A stretch of 64,000 bases of DNA from Sphingobacterium rhinopitheci (lineage in GTDB: Bacteria; Bacteroidota; Bacteroidia; Sphingobacteriales; Sphingobacteriaceae). A model generated the notes under the pieces. That model did no database searches and was not told where the DNA came from. It saw only the letters and a list, made by a program, of their open reading frames with translations. Shown here piece after piece: positions 27,584 through 36,122 of the stretch. Position 1 is the first letter of the stretch; each line of letters starts with the position of its first letter. A program made the translations under genes and the position numbers. The DNA is taken from the NCBI RefSeq assembly GCF_022627575.1, contig NZ_JADEYQ010000003.1, forward strand, positions 1 to 64,000. The letters are read 5' to 3'.

Positions 27584-27709
27584 ATAAACCATAGCAATCA
27601 TTGATATTTCACTTAAAATAGAATGTCTTTATTTAATCAATAAGCCGAAATAATATTCTGAATTAAAACCACTATTTACGCATTAGTTTTTAATATTAAA
27701 AAAATAATG

Positions 27710-27717
27710 TAATTTTG
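27710..27717 (+). promoter_or_regulatory. Candidate -7 box for the FUSC-like gene
   Basis: TAATTTTG matches TAnnTTTG and lies 17 nt before the ATG at 27735; no -33 TTG at the usual distance. Confidence 0.35.
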
Positions 27718-27734
27718 TTTCGTAACAACAACGA

Positions 27735-29735
27735 ATGCATAATTTATCATTACCAAATAAACTAATATATTTTTTTCAACGAGAATCTAGTAAAGATGCC
27801 TTGAGGAACATCCTTATCATCATTATACCAAGTGTAATTGTTTTCTATATTTTCAAATTACCTACAGCAATAGCCTTTGGTGTAGGAATCATATTGACAG
27901 CATTAACAGATATACCAGGCAATCTTAATGATAAAAAACTTACTGCCGCAATCACCATTCCTGCATTTTTTCTAACGGCATTGTGTGCTTCGTATGCCAT
28001 GATTCATATTCCTTGGCTTATCGTCATACTATTAGCTGTTTTAGGTTTTATTTGTAATTTCTCATTAGTACTCGGCCCTAGAATAGCTGTTGTAGGCAAC
28101 CTAATGCTTATTGTTATCAGCTTCACACTAGGACTAAAGCCAGATGACATGTTAATATTTACCCTCGGATTAACTGCAGGAACGATTACATTTTTCTGTA
28201 TCAATATCATTCAAGCTACGCTATTCCCTACTCGATCATTAAAATATGCAATGGATGATGGCTTTGAAAAGATGTCCAATCTAATACGGCTTAAAGTAAA
28301 GTGTTATGATGAAAAAATCCCCTTAGAAAATGTATACAAGGAGCTTAGTCTTTACCATATCAAAGTCAGTGAACAATTAGAAATTGTACGTTCGCTATTA
28401 CTTAGGGAACGTAAACTTGATAAAGATAATCAACAGAACAATAAAATATGGATTAACAAAATATATCGATTAATCGATATGTATGAGCTATTGATGGCTA
28501 ATGACTACGATTATGAAACCATAAGACTACAGCTTAATGATACAAATTCATTACCTATCATAAGGCGATTGTTAATTCTATTAGCGAATGAAACAGCCAA
28601 GGTAAGCTCCAATAGAGGAATATTAAAAAATGAATTAAATAATAAAGAACTAAACAAAGACATCGACAGTTTACGACGCCTTGTGAAAGACTGTGATCAC
28701 GAAGCTGCTACTATTTTAACTTCTATCATAGCTCATATTCAACACGTCCATGATATACTAACTACAATAACTGTCACAGAAGAGCTTGCTGACCAAACAC
28801 GTATAAGTCATGATTATTACAAAAGCTTTATCTCCACACAAATAAGCTTTAATACTATTAAAAAGAACTTTACTAAGGGCTCTCCAATATTTATGTATAG
28901 TATCCGTATGTCTATACTATTGACGGTAGCGGCATTTATAGGATTTATATTGCCTGAATATCGTTATGCCTCATGGATTATACTGACTATAATACTAGTT
29001 GCAAGACCAAGTTATATTATTACGCAAAAAAGAAATTTCCAGCGGATTATAGGCTCTATTATTGGACTTATAGCGAGTATAATAATATTATATTTTATCA
29101 AAGACACGCTCACGTTACTTTGGATCGCAGCAACAACACTTTACTTGTTCTATTTATTCAATAAGCCTAATTATCTGATTTGCGTCATTTTTATAACTAT
29201 CACGATCATTATAGCACTCAATATACAGGAAGGTAATATCTTCAACTTATTAGGTAGTCGCTTCGTTTTTACCTTACTGGGCTCTCTATTTGCTATATTA
29301 GGCTGTTTAGTATTCCCTATAAATCATTTGAAAACAGTAGAGAATGTTAGTCAGCTATTGATCACAAACTATAAAAAGTACCTCCTAAAAATCAAGGAAT
29401 CTATCCGTACTACAGAAGTAGACTTTTACCAATTGCGTTTGGTACGCAAAAATGTACAAACCTCTTTAGCACAGTTTTATGACGCCATGGATCAATATAT
29501 CAAAGACCCAACAAACAAGAAAACTGATTATAATCTCATCAGTAACTACGAAACTATAGCCTACCGCATCAATGCGCTATTGATAGGTCTTTCCTTGAGT
29601 ATCACTAAATCTTCCGCTATTGATACACAAGCGCACCTTACGGATAAAATCATAAAAATAGATTTACTAATTGAAGAACTGGATAAGATTGCTACTACAA
29701 TTATGTCTTCAAAAAATAAATCTCTACCAAGTTAG
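27735..29735 (+). CDS. FUSC/YccS-like inner-membrane protein
   Basis: A 666-residue membrane protein with the duplicated layout of FUSC/YccS/aromatic-acid-exporter-like proteins: a block of about six membrane helices (25-170), a cytosolic helical domain (about 180-375), a second block of membrane helices (about 390-540, with SIRMSILLTVAAFIGFILPE and GSIIGLIASIIIL), and a cytosolic helical tail. Relatives are linked to efflux of aromatic acids or to envelope stress, but the substrate is unknown. It stands alone between gltD and the nuo genes. Confidence 0.82.
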   Translation: MHNLSLPNKLIYFFQRESSKDALRNILIIIIPSVIVFYIFKLPTAIAFGVGIILTALTDIPGNLNDKKLTAAITIPAFFLTALCASYAMIHIPWLIVILLAVLGFICNFSLVLGPRIAVVGNLMLIVISFTLGLKPDDMLIFTLGLTAGTITFFCINIIQATLFPTRSLKYAMDDGFEKMSNLIRLKVKCYDEKIPLENVYKELSLYHIKVSEQLEIVRSLLLRERKLDKDNQQNNKIWINKIYRLIDMYELLMANDYDYETIRLQLNDTNSLPIIRRLLILLANETAKVSSNRGILKNELNNKELNKDIDSLRRLVKDCDHEAATILTSIIAHIQHVHDILTTITVTEELADQTRISHDYYKSFISTQISFNTIKKNFTKGSPIFMYSIRMSILLTVAAFIGFILPEYRYASWIILTIILVARPSYIITQKRNFQRIIGSIIGLIASIIILYFIKDTLTLLWIAATTLYLFYLFNKPNYLICVIFITITIIIALNIQEGNIFNLLGSRFVFTLLGSLFAILGCLVFPINHLKTVENVSQLLITNYKKYLLKIKESIRTTEVDFYQLRLVRKNVQTSLAQFYDAMDQYIKDPTNKKTDYNLISNYETIAYRINALLIGLSLSITKSSAIDTQAHLTDKIIKIDLLIEELDKIATTIMSSKNKSLPS

Positions 29736-29776
29736 TATATTTTATAAATTATATAGCGCTATTCAGACGTTTTCCG

Positions 29777-29784
29777 TATGTTTG
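29777..29784 (+). promoter_or_regulatory. Candidate -7 box upstream of nuoH
   Basis: TATGTTTG matches TAnnTTTG and lies 31 nt before the nuoH start. It suggests that nuoH-N has its own promoter instead of reading through from the FUSC-like gene. No clear -33 element was found. Confidence 0.4.
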
Positions 29785-29815
29785 CATGTAATTAGAATTA
29801 ATCTAAAGAAGTACC

Positions 29816-30889
29816 TTGGAAGAACTTTTAATACATATAATTGTACCGATAGCCATTTTTGGTTTTGTAGCGCTATTTACGCTTTTTGCAGTCTATGCAG
29901 AGCGAAAAATTGCAGGTTTTGTACAAGATAGGCTGGGGCCGATGGAGACGGGCAAATATGGTATGTTGCAAACCATAGCCGATATTCTAAAGCTCTTGCA
30001 AAAAGAACTTATAACCCCAAAAGTTGCAGATAGAATCTTATTTGCTACAGCACCAGTACTTATATTTGTTGCGGTATTTATAGGTTTTTCTGTTGTCCCT
30101 TGGGCACCAGATTTTTTACCTGCCAATACACACACTGGATTATTTTTCTTAATGGCTGTTGTTTCTATTGATGCTTTAGGTATATTGATGGCAGGTTGGG
30201 GTTCCAACAATAAGTATTCTCTATTAGGCTCTATTCGTGCTATTGCACAAATGGTATCCTACGAGATTCCTGTTGGTTTATCATTGATTGCTGCTGTAAT
30301 GATTACACAGACATTAAACTTAAATGATATCGCTTTTAACCAAGGGATATTAGCAAACGAAAACATTTACTTTTTAGGCCTTTGGGATGTCAGTGAGATA
30401 GGCGGTATTTTGGCGTGGAATATATTTCAAGCACCACACCTAATTGTCGTATATATTATTTTCTTTATAGCCACTTTGGCCGAATGTAACCGTGCACCAT
30501 TCGATATTCCTGAAGCAGAATCCGAATTAATCGGAGGATTTCATACCGAATATGGTGGTATTCGATTTGCTTTTATCTTTTTAGCGGAATACGCGATGAT
30601 GTTCCTTGTTTCTATTCTTGGTGTGACGATATTTTTGGGCGGATGGAACACCCCTCTTCCTAATATAGGGGTAATCAAGATGGCCGATTGGACTACAGGA
30701 TTATTCTGGGGTATATTCTGGACATTGAGTAAATCGCTAATCGTGGTAGGCGTACAGATGTGGATTCGTTGGACTCTGCCACGTTTTAGAGCCGATCAAT
30801 TAATGAGTTTATGTTGGAAAATTATGATACCACTAGCTTTTGTCTGTATGGCAATATCAGCACTGTGGCGTATATTAGTTATGGTTTAG
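29816..30889 (+). CDS. nuoH: NADH-quinone oxidoreductase subunit H
   Basis: A 357-residue membrane subunit of complex I at the junction of the peripheral arm and the membrane arm, helping form the quinone chamber. The start is a TTG, as no ATG occurs nearby that keeps the family N-terminus. Signatures present: YAERKIAGFVQDRLGPM, GILMAGWGSNNKYSLLGSIR, AQMVSYEIPVGLS, ECNRAPFDIPEAESELIGGF (quinone-site loop) and ALWRILV at the end. It is the first nuo gene here; nuoA-G are absent from the window. A repeat-bearing 200-bp gap separates it from nuoI. Confidence 0.96.
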   Translation: MEELLIHIIVPIAIFGFVALFTLFAVYAERKIAGFVQDRLGPMETGKYGMLQTIADILKLLQKELITPKVADRILFATAPVLIFVAVFIGFSVVPWAPDFLPANTHTGLFFLMAVVSIDALGILMAGWGSNNKYSLLGSIRAIAQMVSYEIPVGLSLIAAVMITQTLNLNDIAFNQGILANENIYFLGLWDVSEIGGILAWNIFQAPHLIVVYIIFFIATLAECNRAPFDIPEAESELIGGFHTEYGGIRFAFIFLAEYAMMFLVSILGVTIFLGGWNTPLPNIGVIKMADWTTGLFWGIFWTLSKSLIVVGVQMWIRWTLPRFRADQLMSLCWKIMIPLAFVCMAISALWRILVMV

Positions 30890-30922
30890 GTTAGTATTGA
30901 GAGCGGAGATTTGAGTATTGAG

Positions 30923-31046
30923 TATTGAGATAAGTCTGTCAGATTTGTCATCCTGACGAGAGGAAGGATCTCGTTTTAAGAGAAGTGACTATTGAGATAA
31001 GTCTATCAGATTTGTCATCCTGACGAGAGGAAGGATCTCCTTTTAA
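30923..31046 (+). repeat. Two direct copies of a 57-bp intergenic repeat between nuoH and nuoI
   Basis: Copies at 30923-30979 and 30990-31046 differ at only two positions and start 67 bp apart. Each contains gtcatcctgacgagaggaag followed by gatctc. This resembles the common TCATCCTGA...AAGGATCT intergenic repeat of Bacteroidota, a REP-like mobile palindrome family (from memory). It interrupts what is normally a tight operon. Confidence 0.85.
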
Positions 31047-31089
31047 TAGAAGAGAGAAGCTCATTAAATAATAGATTAAGAATAAAAAA

Positions 31090-31653
31090 TTGGTTTTAAA
31101 AACTACGATAAAAGGATTTACTACAGCTGTAAAAGGACTACTTTTGACAGTGAAGCACCTATTTGGGGCACGACAATCTCGTGGAGAGCTCGATATCCGT
31201 CGTAGCGATTATTTTGACAAGCAAGAAGGCATAGTAACGGTACAATTTCCAAAAGAAAAAATGCCTCTTCCTGAGGTAGCCCGCTATCAGCTGGATGTTG
31301 AAATCGACGACTGTATTGTTTGTGATCTATGTGCTAAAGCATGCCCTGTAGATTGTATCAATATTGAAGCTGTAAAATCACCCGAAGCAATTGGTAAAAC
31401 ATCAGATGGATCCGTAAAAAGATTGTATGCAGCCCAATTTGATATAGACATGGCCAAGTGTATGTATTGCGGACTATGTACCGTAGTATGTCCAACAGAG
31501 TGTATCACGATGACAAATCAATACGACCGTAGCACTACAAAATTAACCGATTTAATATACGGTTTTTCAGAAATGTCGGATGCGGAAGTAGCTACGCGCA
31601 AGGCGGAATGGACACAATTTCAAGCTGAAAAGGAGGCAGCCAAGAAAAAATAA
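31090..31653 (+). CDS. nuoI: NADH-quinone oxidoreductase subunit I (2x4Fe-4S)
   Basis: A 187-residue ferredoxin-like subunit that carries clusters N6a and N6b to the quinone site. The two motifs are CIVCDLCAKACPVDC (Cys75, 78, 81, 85) and CMYCGLCTVVCPTEC (Cys124, 127, 130, 134). The start appears to be a TTG; the amphipathic N-terminal helix (TTIKGFTTAVKGLLLTVKHLF) is family-like. A short insert of about 25 residues before the first cluster (around ARQSRGELDIRRSDYF) is longer than I expect for many NuoI proteins. nuoJ starts 3 bp after the stop. Confidence 0.95.
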   Translation: MVLKTTIKGFTTAVKGLLLTVKHLFGARQSRGELDIRRSDYFDKQEGIVTVQFPKEKMPLPEVARYQLDVEIDDCIVCDLCAKACPVDCINIEAVKSPEAIGKTSDGSVKRLYAAQFDIDMAKCMYCGLCTVVCPTECITMTNQYDRSTTKLTDLIYGFSEMSDAEVATRKAEWTQFQAEKEAAKKK

Positions 31654-31655
31654 AG

Positions 31656-32198
31656 ATGGAAAAATTTTTATTTTATGCTTTTGCACTTTTAGCCATTGGC
31701 TCTGCATTATTGGTCGTTAACCTAAAAAATACAGCCCGTGCCCTATTCTTATTCTTCATTACCTTATTTGGTATGGCGGGATTATTCCTATTTGCTTTAG
31801 CTGATTTCGTGGCTATTACACAGATTATGGTTTATGTTGGAGGTGTATTAATATTAATGATATTTGCCTTTATGCTTTCTAATAAAGCACTGCTATCAGA
31901 CATGCAAAATATATCTACGCATTTTCTCTCCATTCCCAATTGGCAATCACTACTGTTATCGTTGGGATTTTTGACGGTTATGATTTATGGCGTTATAACT
32001 TGGCAGGATCAAATGCCTAACTGGATACTTGAAAACATAAAAACAGGCGATATCATTCAAGCTACAGATAATAACATCAATCAATTAGGGGTGAAATTTA
32101 TGACACAATATGTGTTGCCTTTTGAGGTGATTTCTATATTTCTATTGATGGCATTAATTGGAGCAGCGCATCTATCAAGAAAGGAAGAACAAAGATGA
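31656..32198 (+). CDS. nuoJ: NADH-quinone oxidoreductase subunit J
   Basis: A 180-residue membrane subunit of complex I with five predicted helices. The typical segment GMAGLFLFALADFVAITQIM contains the mid-membrane acidic residue region, followed by VYVGGVLILMIFAFML. The 3' end overlaps nuoK by 4 bp (ATGA), which indicates translational coupling. Confidence 0.95.
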   Translation: MEKFLFYAFALLAIGSALLVVNLKNTARALFLFFITLFGMAGLFLFALADFVAITQIMVYVGGVLILMIFAFMLSNKALLSDMQNISTHFLSIPNWQSLLLSLGFLTVMIYGVITWQDQMPNWILENIKTGDIIQATDNNINQLGVKFMTQYVLPFEVISIFLLMALIGAAHLSRKEEQR

Positions 32199-32500
32199 TT
32201 ACATTAACACATTTTTTGGTGGTAAGTGCCTGTATCTTTTGTATCGGCTTATATGCTGTATTAGCAAAACGCAATGCTATTCTTATATTGGTAGGTATAG
32301 AACTGATGATAAATGCTGCTATATTGAATTTTGTAGCATTTGGTCGATATGACAAGATAAACTACGGAGGACAGGTATTTGCTTTATTCGCTATCGTGCT
32401 CGCAGCAGCTGCTGTAGCGGTAGGATTGGCTATTATCCTATCCGTATACCGTCACTATAAAACTATCAACCCGGACAATATTACAGATTTACGTGATTAA
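32195..32500 (+). CDS. nuoK: NADH-quinone oxidoreductase subunit K
   Basis: A 101-residue three-helix subunit of the membrane arm (MnhC/MrpC-like). Conserved glutamates are visible in ILVGIELMINAAILNF and in the third helix region GQVFALFAIVLAAAAVAVGL. It overlaps nuoJ by 4 bp and shares one base with nuoL (TAATG). Confidence 0.96.
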   Translation: MITLTHFLVVSACIFCIGLYAVLAKRNAILILVGIELMINAAILNFVAFGRYDKINYGGQVFALFAIVLAAAAVAVGLAIILSVYRHYKTINPDNITDLRD

Positions 32501-34506
32501 TGGGAGCATTATTTAACATATCACCTATTTTAGCAAGTGCACTAGTCGTAGTACTTCCTTTTATCGCATTTTTGTATCAAGCATTACGCGGTAAAAAATC
32601 TACTTCGGGTAATATCTCTTTGATTGCAATAATATTGAGTGCAGTAATTTCAGCATCATTTGTATTTGCGGAGATATGGGGACATACGCCGCAATCGGCT
32701 ACCTACAATTGGTTTACTATAGGAACCAAGACCTTTACCTTTGGTATATTACTCAATAACCTTACGGTATTGATGCAACTTATAGTATGCGTCATTGCTG
32801 TGCCTGTTCATATATACTCGAGATCCTATATGAAAGGTGATAATGGAATACACCGTTATTGGATGTACCTAAGTTTATTCTGCTTCGCGATGCTGGGCTT
32901 GACGATTTCCAAAAATCTACTTATGATGTATATTTTTTGGGAGCTGGTAGGTTTTGCCTCGTATCTATTGATAGGATTTTGGTTTACCAAAGAGGCAGCT
33001 GTTCAAGCCAATAAAAAAGCATTTATTGTCAACAGAATTGGTGACTTAGGCTTTCTGATAGGTATAGCTGCGGTATTCAGTACTTTTGGTAGTTTAGACT
33101 TGGTAGAGATTCTCGGTAAAGATGGTTTATTTTATCAAGGAATAGATAATAATACAGGCCTGATGACGATTGCTGGGCTAGGTTTTTTCTTAGGTGCTAT
33201 GGCCAAGTCTGCGCAATTTCCATTGCATATCTGGTTACCTGATGCCATGGAAGGACCGACTTCTGTTTCTTCATTAATCCACGCCGCAACAATGGTGGCC
33301 GCAGGGGTATTCTTACTCAGTAGCTTGTTTCCTCTTTTCAATGACAATGTATTGGTATTTATTGCTATAATAGGTACTATTACAGCCTTATCATCTGCTT
33401 ACTTTGCATTGGGGCAATACGATATAAAAAAGATATTAGCATTCTCAACGGTTTCCCAGTTAGGATATATGATGGTAGCCGTAGGAATAGGCGCCTGGGA
33501 TGCTGCGATGTTTCATTTGACAACACATGCCTTCTTCAAGTGTTTATTATTCTTATGTGCTGGTGCTGTGATTCATGAAATGGCACATGCTAAAGCGCAT
33601 AGTACAACGGATTACGACCCCCAAGACCTTAGAAATATGGGAGGACTACGTCGACAAATGCCAAAGACATTTATCTTGATGACTGTTGCTTCATTAGCCT
33701 TAGCAGGATTCCCTTTGACATCAGGTTTCTTATCTAAAGATGCTATCGTTATATCATCGTTTGAATGGGCTATCGACAAAGGTGGACTATTCATCACAAT
33801 CCCCATTATACTAGTTTTAGTGAGCATCGCTACTGCCTTTTATATTGGTCGATTGATATTCAAAGCTTTCTTTGGTGAATTTAGATTAGACAAATCTTTA
33901 CTACCTCACCTTCATGAAGCACCAAAAACAATGCTTTATCCAATGGTATTCCTAGGGATATGCTCCTTATTTTTTGTATTTTCATGGAATCCTATTTCAT
34001 ACCATGGCGCCGCTATTCTAGATGGCTTCTCTGTAGCATACATTTTTAAAGAAATACATAGCCTGCACATTATAGTACCTATAACACTTACCATCACAGC
34101 ATTATGCTCTTGGTGGGTGGGATACCGCTGGTATGTTTTGGACAAATACCCACTGAATCCAAATAGCAAATGGATCACCGCAGCACAACATCAATTAGGA
34201 ATGAATGATTTTGTAAATAATAAAATCGTTAAAGGAACATTAACATTTAGCAATTGGGCTTATTTATTTGATAAGTATATTGTAGATGGTTTAGTAAATA
34301 GTATTGGGCATATAGTAAAAATATTAAGTCAAGTAGCTTCTTGGTTTGATAAATATATTGTAGATGGTTTAGTAAATACAATAGCTGGAACAGCTTATTA
34401 TTTGGGGCATCTTTTACGCTGGGTGCAAAATGGTCGTTTGCAGAACTACTTAGGTTTTGCATTGACAGTAGTTTTGATTGGAATTATTTATTTGATAATA
34501 CGATAG
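32500..34506 (+). CDS. nuoL: NADH-quinone oxidoreductase subunit L
   Basis: A 668-residue antiporter-like proton-pumping subunit at the far end of the membrane arm. Signatures: SRSYMKGDNGIHRYWMYLSL, YIFWELVGFASYLLIGFW, KSAQFPLHIWLPDAMEGPT (functional Lys), STVSQLGYMMVAVG, and the C-terminal long helical extension. In that extension an 11-residue block (FDKYIVDGLVN) occurs twice, 26 codons apart, with 33 of 34 DNA bases identical at 34267-34300 and 34345-34378. The protein is otherwise intact; nuoM starts 1 bp after the stop. Confidence 0.96.
   Translation: MGALFNISPILASALVVVLPFIAFLYQALRGKKSTSGNISLIAIILSAVISASFVFAEIWGHTPQSATYNWFTIGTKTFTFGILLNNLTVLMQLIVCVIAVPVHIYSRSYMKGDNGIHRYWMYLSLFCFAMLGLTISKNLLMMYIFWELVGFASYLLIGFWFTKEAAVQANKKAFIVNRIGDLGFLIGIAAVFSTFGSLDLVEILGKDGLFYQGIDNNTGLMTIAGLGFFLGAMAKSAQFPLHIWLPDAMEGPTSVSSLIHAATMVAAGVFLLSSLFPLFNDNVLVFIAIIGTITALSSAYFALGQYDIKKILAFSTVSQLGYMMVAVGIGAWDAAMFHLTTHAFFKCLLFLCAGAVIHEMAHAKAHSTTDYDPQDLRNMGGLRRQMPKTFILMTVASLALAGFPLTSGFLSKDAIVISSFEWAIDKGGLFITIPIILVLVSIATAFYIGRLIFKAFFGEFRLDKSLLPHLHEAPKTMLYPMVFLGICSLFFVFSWNPISYHGAAILDGFSVAYIFKEIHSLHIIVPITLTITALCSWWVGYRWYVLDKYPLNPNSKWITAAQHQLGMNDFVNNKIVKGTLTFSNWAYLFDKYIVDGLVNSIGHIVKILSQVASWFDKYIVDGLVNTIAGTAYYLGHLLRWVQNGRLQNYLGFALTVVLIGIIYLIIR
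34267..34378 (+). repeat. Intragenic 34-bp direct repeat within nuoL
   Basis: Copies at 34267-34300 and 34345-34378 match at 33 of 34 bases and are 78 bp apart, keeping frame. Both encode FDKYIVDGLVN in the amphipathic lateral-helix region. The near identity, including third positions, suggests a recent in-frame duplication or gene conversion. Confidence 0.85.
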
Positions 34507-34507
34507 T

Positions 34508-36115
34508 ATGGGAATACTTTCTCTTTTGATATTTTTACCGTTAGTAGCGACAGTTTTAATTCTTGCGTTACCGATGACACTACGTCAAAGTTATAAATAC
34601 ATAGCTTTAGCGATTACCTTAATTCAACTGATACTGTCGGGTTGGCTATATGCCAATTTTGATAATACCGCCGCAGGGATCAATGCTATTGAAGGATTTC
34701 AATATGTAGAACAAATCCCTTGGATAAGGTTAAATTTAGGGTCTCTAGGACAATTGGAAATAGATTATTTCTTAGGTGTCGACGGAATCTCACTGCCGCT
34801 TTTGGTATTGAGTGCTTTTGTCATGCTCATGGCTATTGGCGCCTCTTGGAATACAGAAAAAAGCCCTAAAGGATACTTTTCGCTTATCATGCTGTTAAAC
34901 ATGGCTGTTATGGGTATATTCTGTGCTTTAGATTTCTTCTTATTCTATATTTTCTATGAAGTTATGCTATTGCCATTGTACTTCTTGATAGGTATATGGG
35001 GAGGTGCGAATCGTGAATATGCCGCTATCAAATTCTTTATTTATACCTTATTTGGTTCTGTCTTCATGTTGTTAGTTATTGTGGGACTCTATTTCTCGGT
35101 TATCAATCCGATATCTGGAGCACATACCTTCAATATGTTATATATGATGGATCCCAACAATTATGTAGATGGCTCATTCTTCGCATGGTTCAATAATTAC
35201 AATGAGATATTACATATTCCTGCGCGTGACATTGGATTTATAGTATTATTTATTGCCTTTGCGATTAAGGTACCTATTGTTCCTTTCCACACATGGTTGC
35301 CTGACGCTCACGTAGAAGCTCCTACTCCAATTTCCATCATACTAGCAGGTATATTATTAAAAATTGGTGGTTATGGTATTGTTCGTGTCTGTGTGAGTAT
35401 ATTTCCAGATGTGGTAGCGCATAGCAATTGGTGGTTAGGTCTGATTGGAGTTATTTCTATATTATATGGTGCATTCAATGCATTAGCGCAGCGCGATCTA
35501 AAGCGAATGATTGCTTATTCATCAGTGTCACACATGGGTTTCGTCCTATTAGGTATAGCATCATTGACAGTAGAAGGTATATCCGGTGCGATGTTCCAAA
35601 TGATAAGCCACGGTTTCTTATCGGCTGCATTATTCTTCTTGGTAGGTGTATTATATGACCGTGTTCACGATCGCAATATTTACAACTTTAGAGGATTAGC
35701 AACCTTAATGCCGAAATATACAGGCTTTATTGCCATTGCATTTTTTGCTTCTTTAGGCTTACCTGGCTTCTCGGCATTTATAGGTGAAGCATTCGTGATC
35801 ATCGGTACGTTCAATTCAGAATCTATAGGAACTGGATTGCCACGTTGGATGGCTATAGCGGGATCTATAGGAATACTATTGAGTGCGGCCTATTTCTTGT
35901 GGACACTACAGCGTATGTTCTTTGGTCAAACGCGTCTTAAAGGTGGCGAACAATGGGCTATAGCATTAGAGGGAGACGTAAACTGCAGGGAACGTATTAT
36001 ATTGTTCCCTACCTTAGCAATAGCACTTATATTGGGCGTGATGCCTTCGTTATTCTTTGACAAATTGAATAGCTCGGTATTGAATTTAGTATCTATGGTA
36101 TCACAATATCTATAA
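34508..36115 (+). CDS. nuoM: NADH-quinone oxidoreductase subunit M
   Basis: A 535-residue antiporter-like subunit of complex I with about fourteen helices. Motifs: GVDGISLPLLVLSAFVM, FYIFYEVMLLPLYFLIG (conserved Glu), FAIKVPIVPFHTWLPDAHVE (conserved Lys), AYSSVSHMGFVLLG, MISHGFLSAALFFLVGVLYD. Starts 1 bp after nuoL; nuoN follows 7 bp downstream. Confidence 0.96.
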   Translation: MGILSLLIFLPLVATVLILALPMTLRQSYKYIALAITLIQLILSGWLYANFDNTAAGINAIEGFQYVEQIPWIRLNLGSLGQLEIDYFLGVDGISLPLLVLSAFVMLMAIGASWNTEKSPKGYFSLIMLLNMAVMGIFCALDFFLFYIFYEVMLLPLYFLIGIWGGANREYAAIKFFIYTLFGSVFMLLVIVGLYFSVINPISGAHTFNMLYMMDPNNYVDGSFFAWFNNYNEILHIPARDIGFIVLFIAFAIKVPIVPFHTWLPDAHVEAPTPISIILAGILLKIGGYGIVRVCVSIFPDVVAHSNWWLGLIGVISILYGAFNALAQRDLKRMIAYSSVSHMGFVLLGIASLTVEGISGAMFQMISHGFLSAALFFLVGVLYDRVHDRNIYNFRGLATLMPKYTGFIAIAFFASLGLPGFSAFIGEAFVIIGTFNSESIGTGLPRWMAIAGSIGILLSAAYFLWTLQRMFFGQTRLKGGEQWAIALEGDVNCRERIILFPTLAIALILGVMPSLFFDKLNSSVLNLVSMVSQYL

Positions 36116-36122
36116 GAGGAGA

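Noticed and set aside
34247..34462. Antisense ORF with internal repeats within nuoL
   Set aside because: Its repeats mirror the FDKYIVDGLVN duplication on the coding strand.
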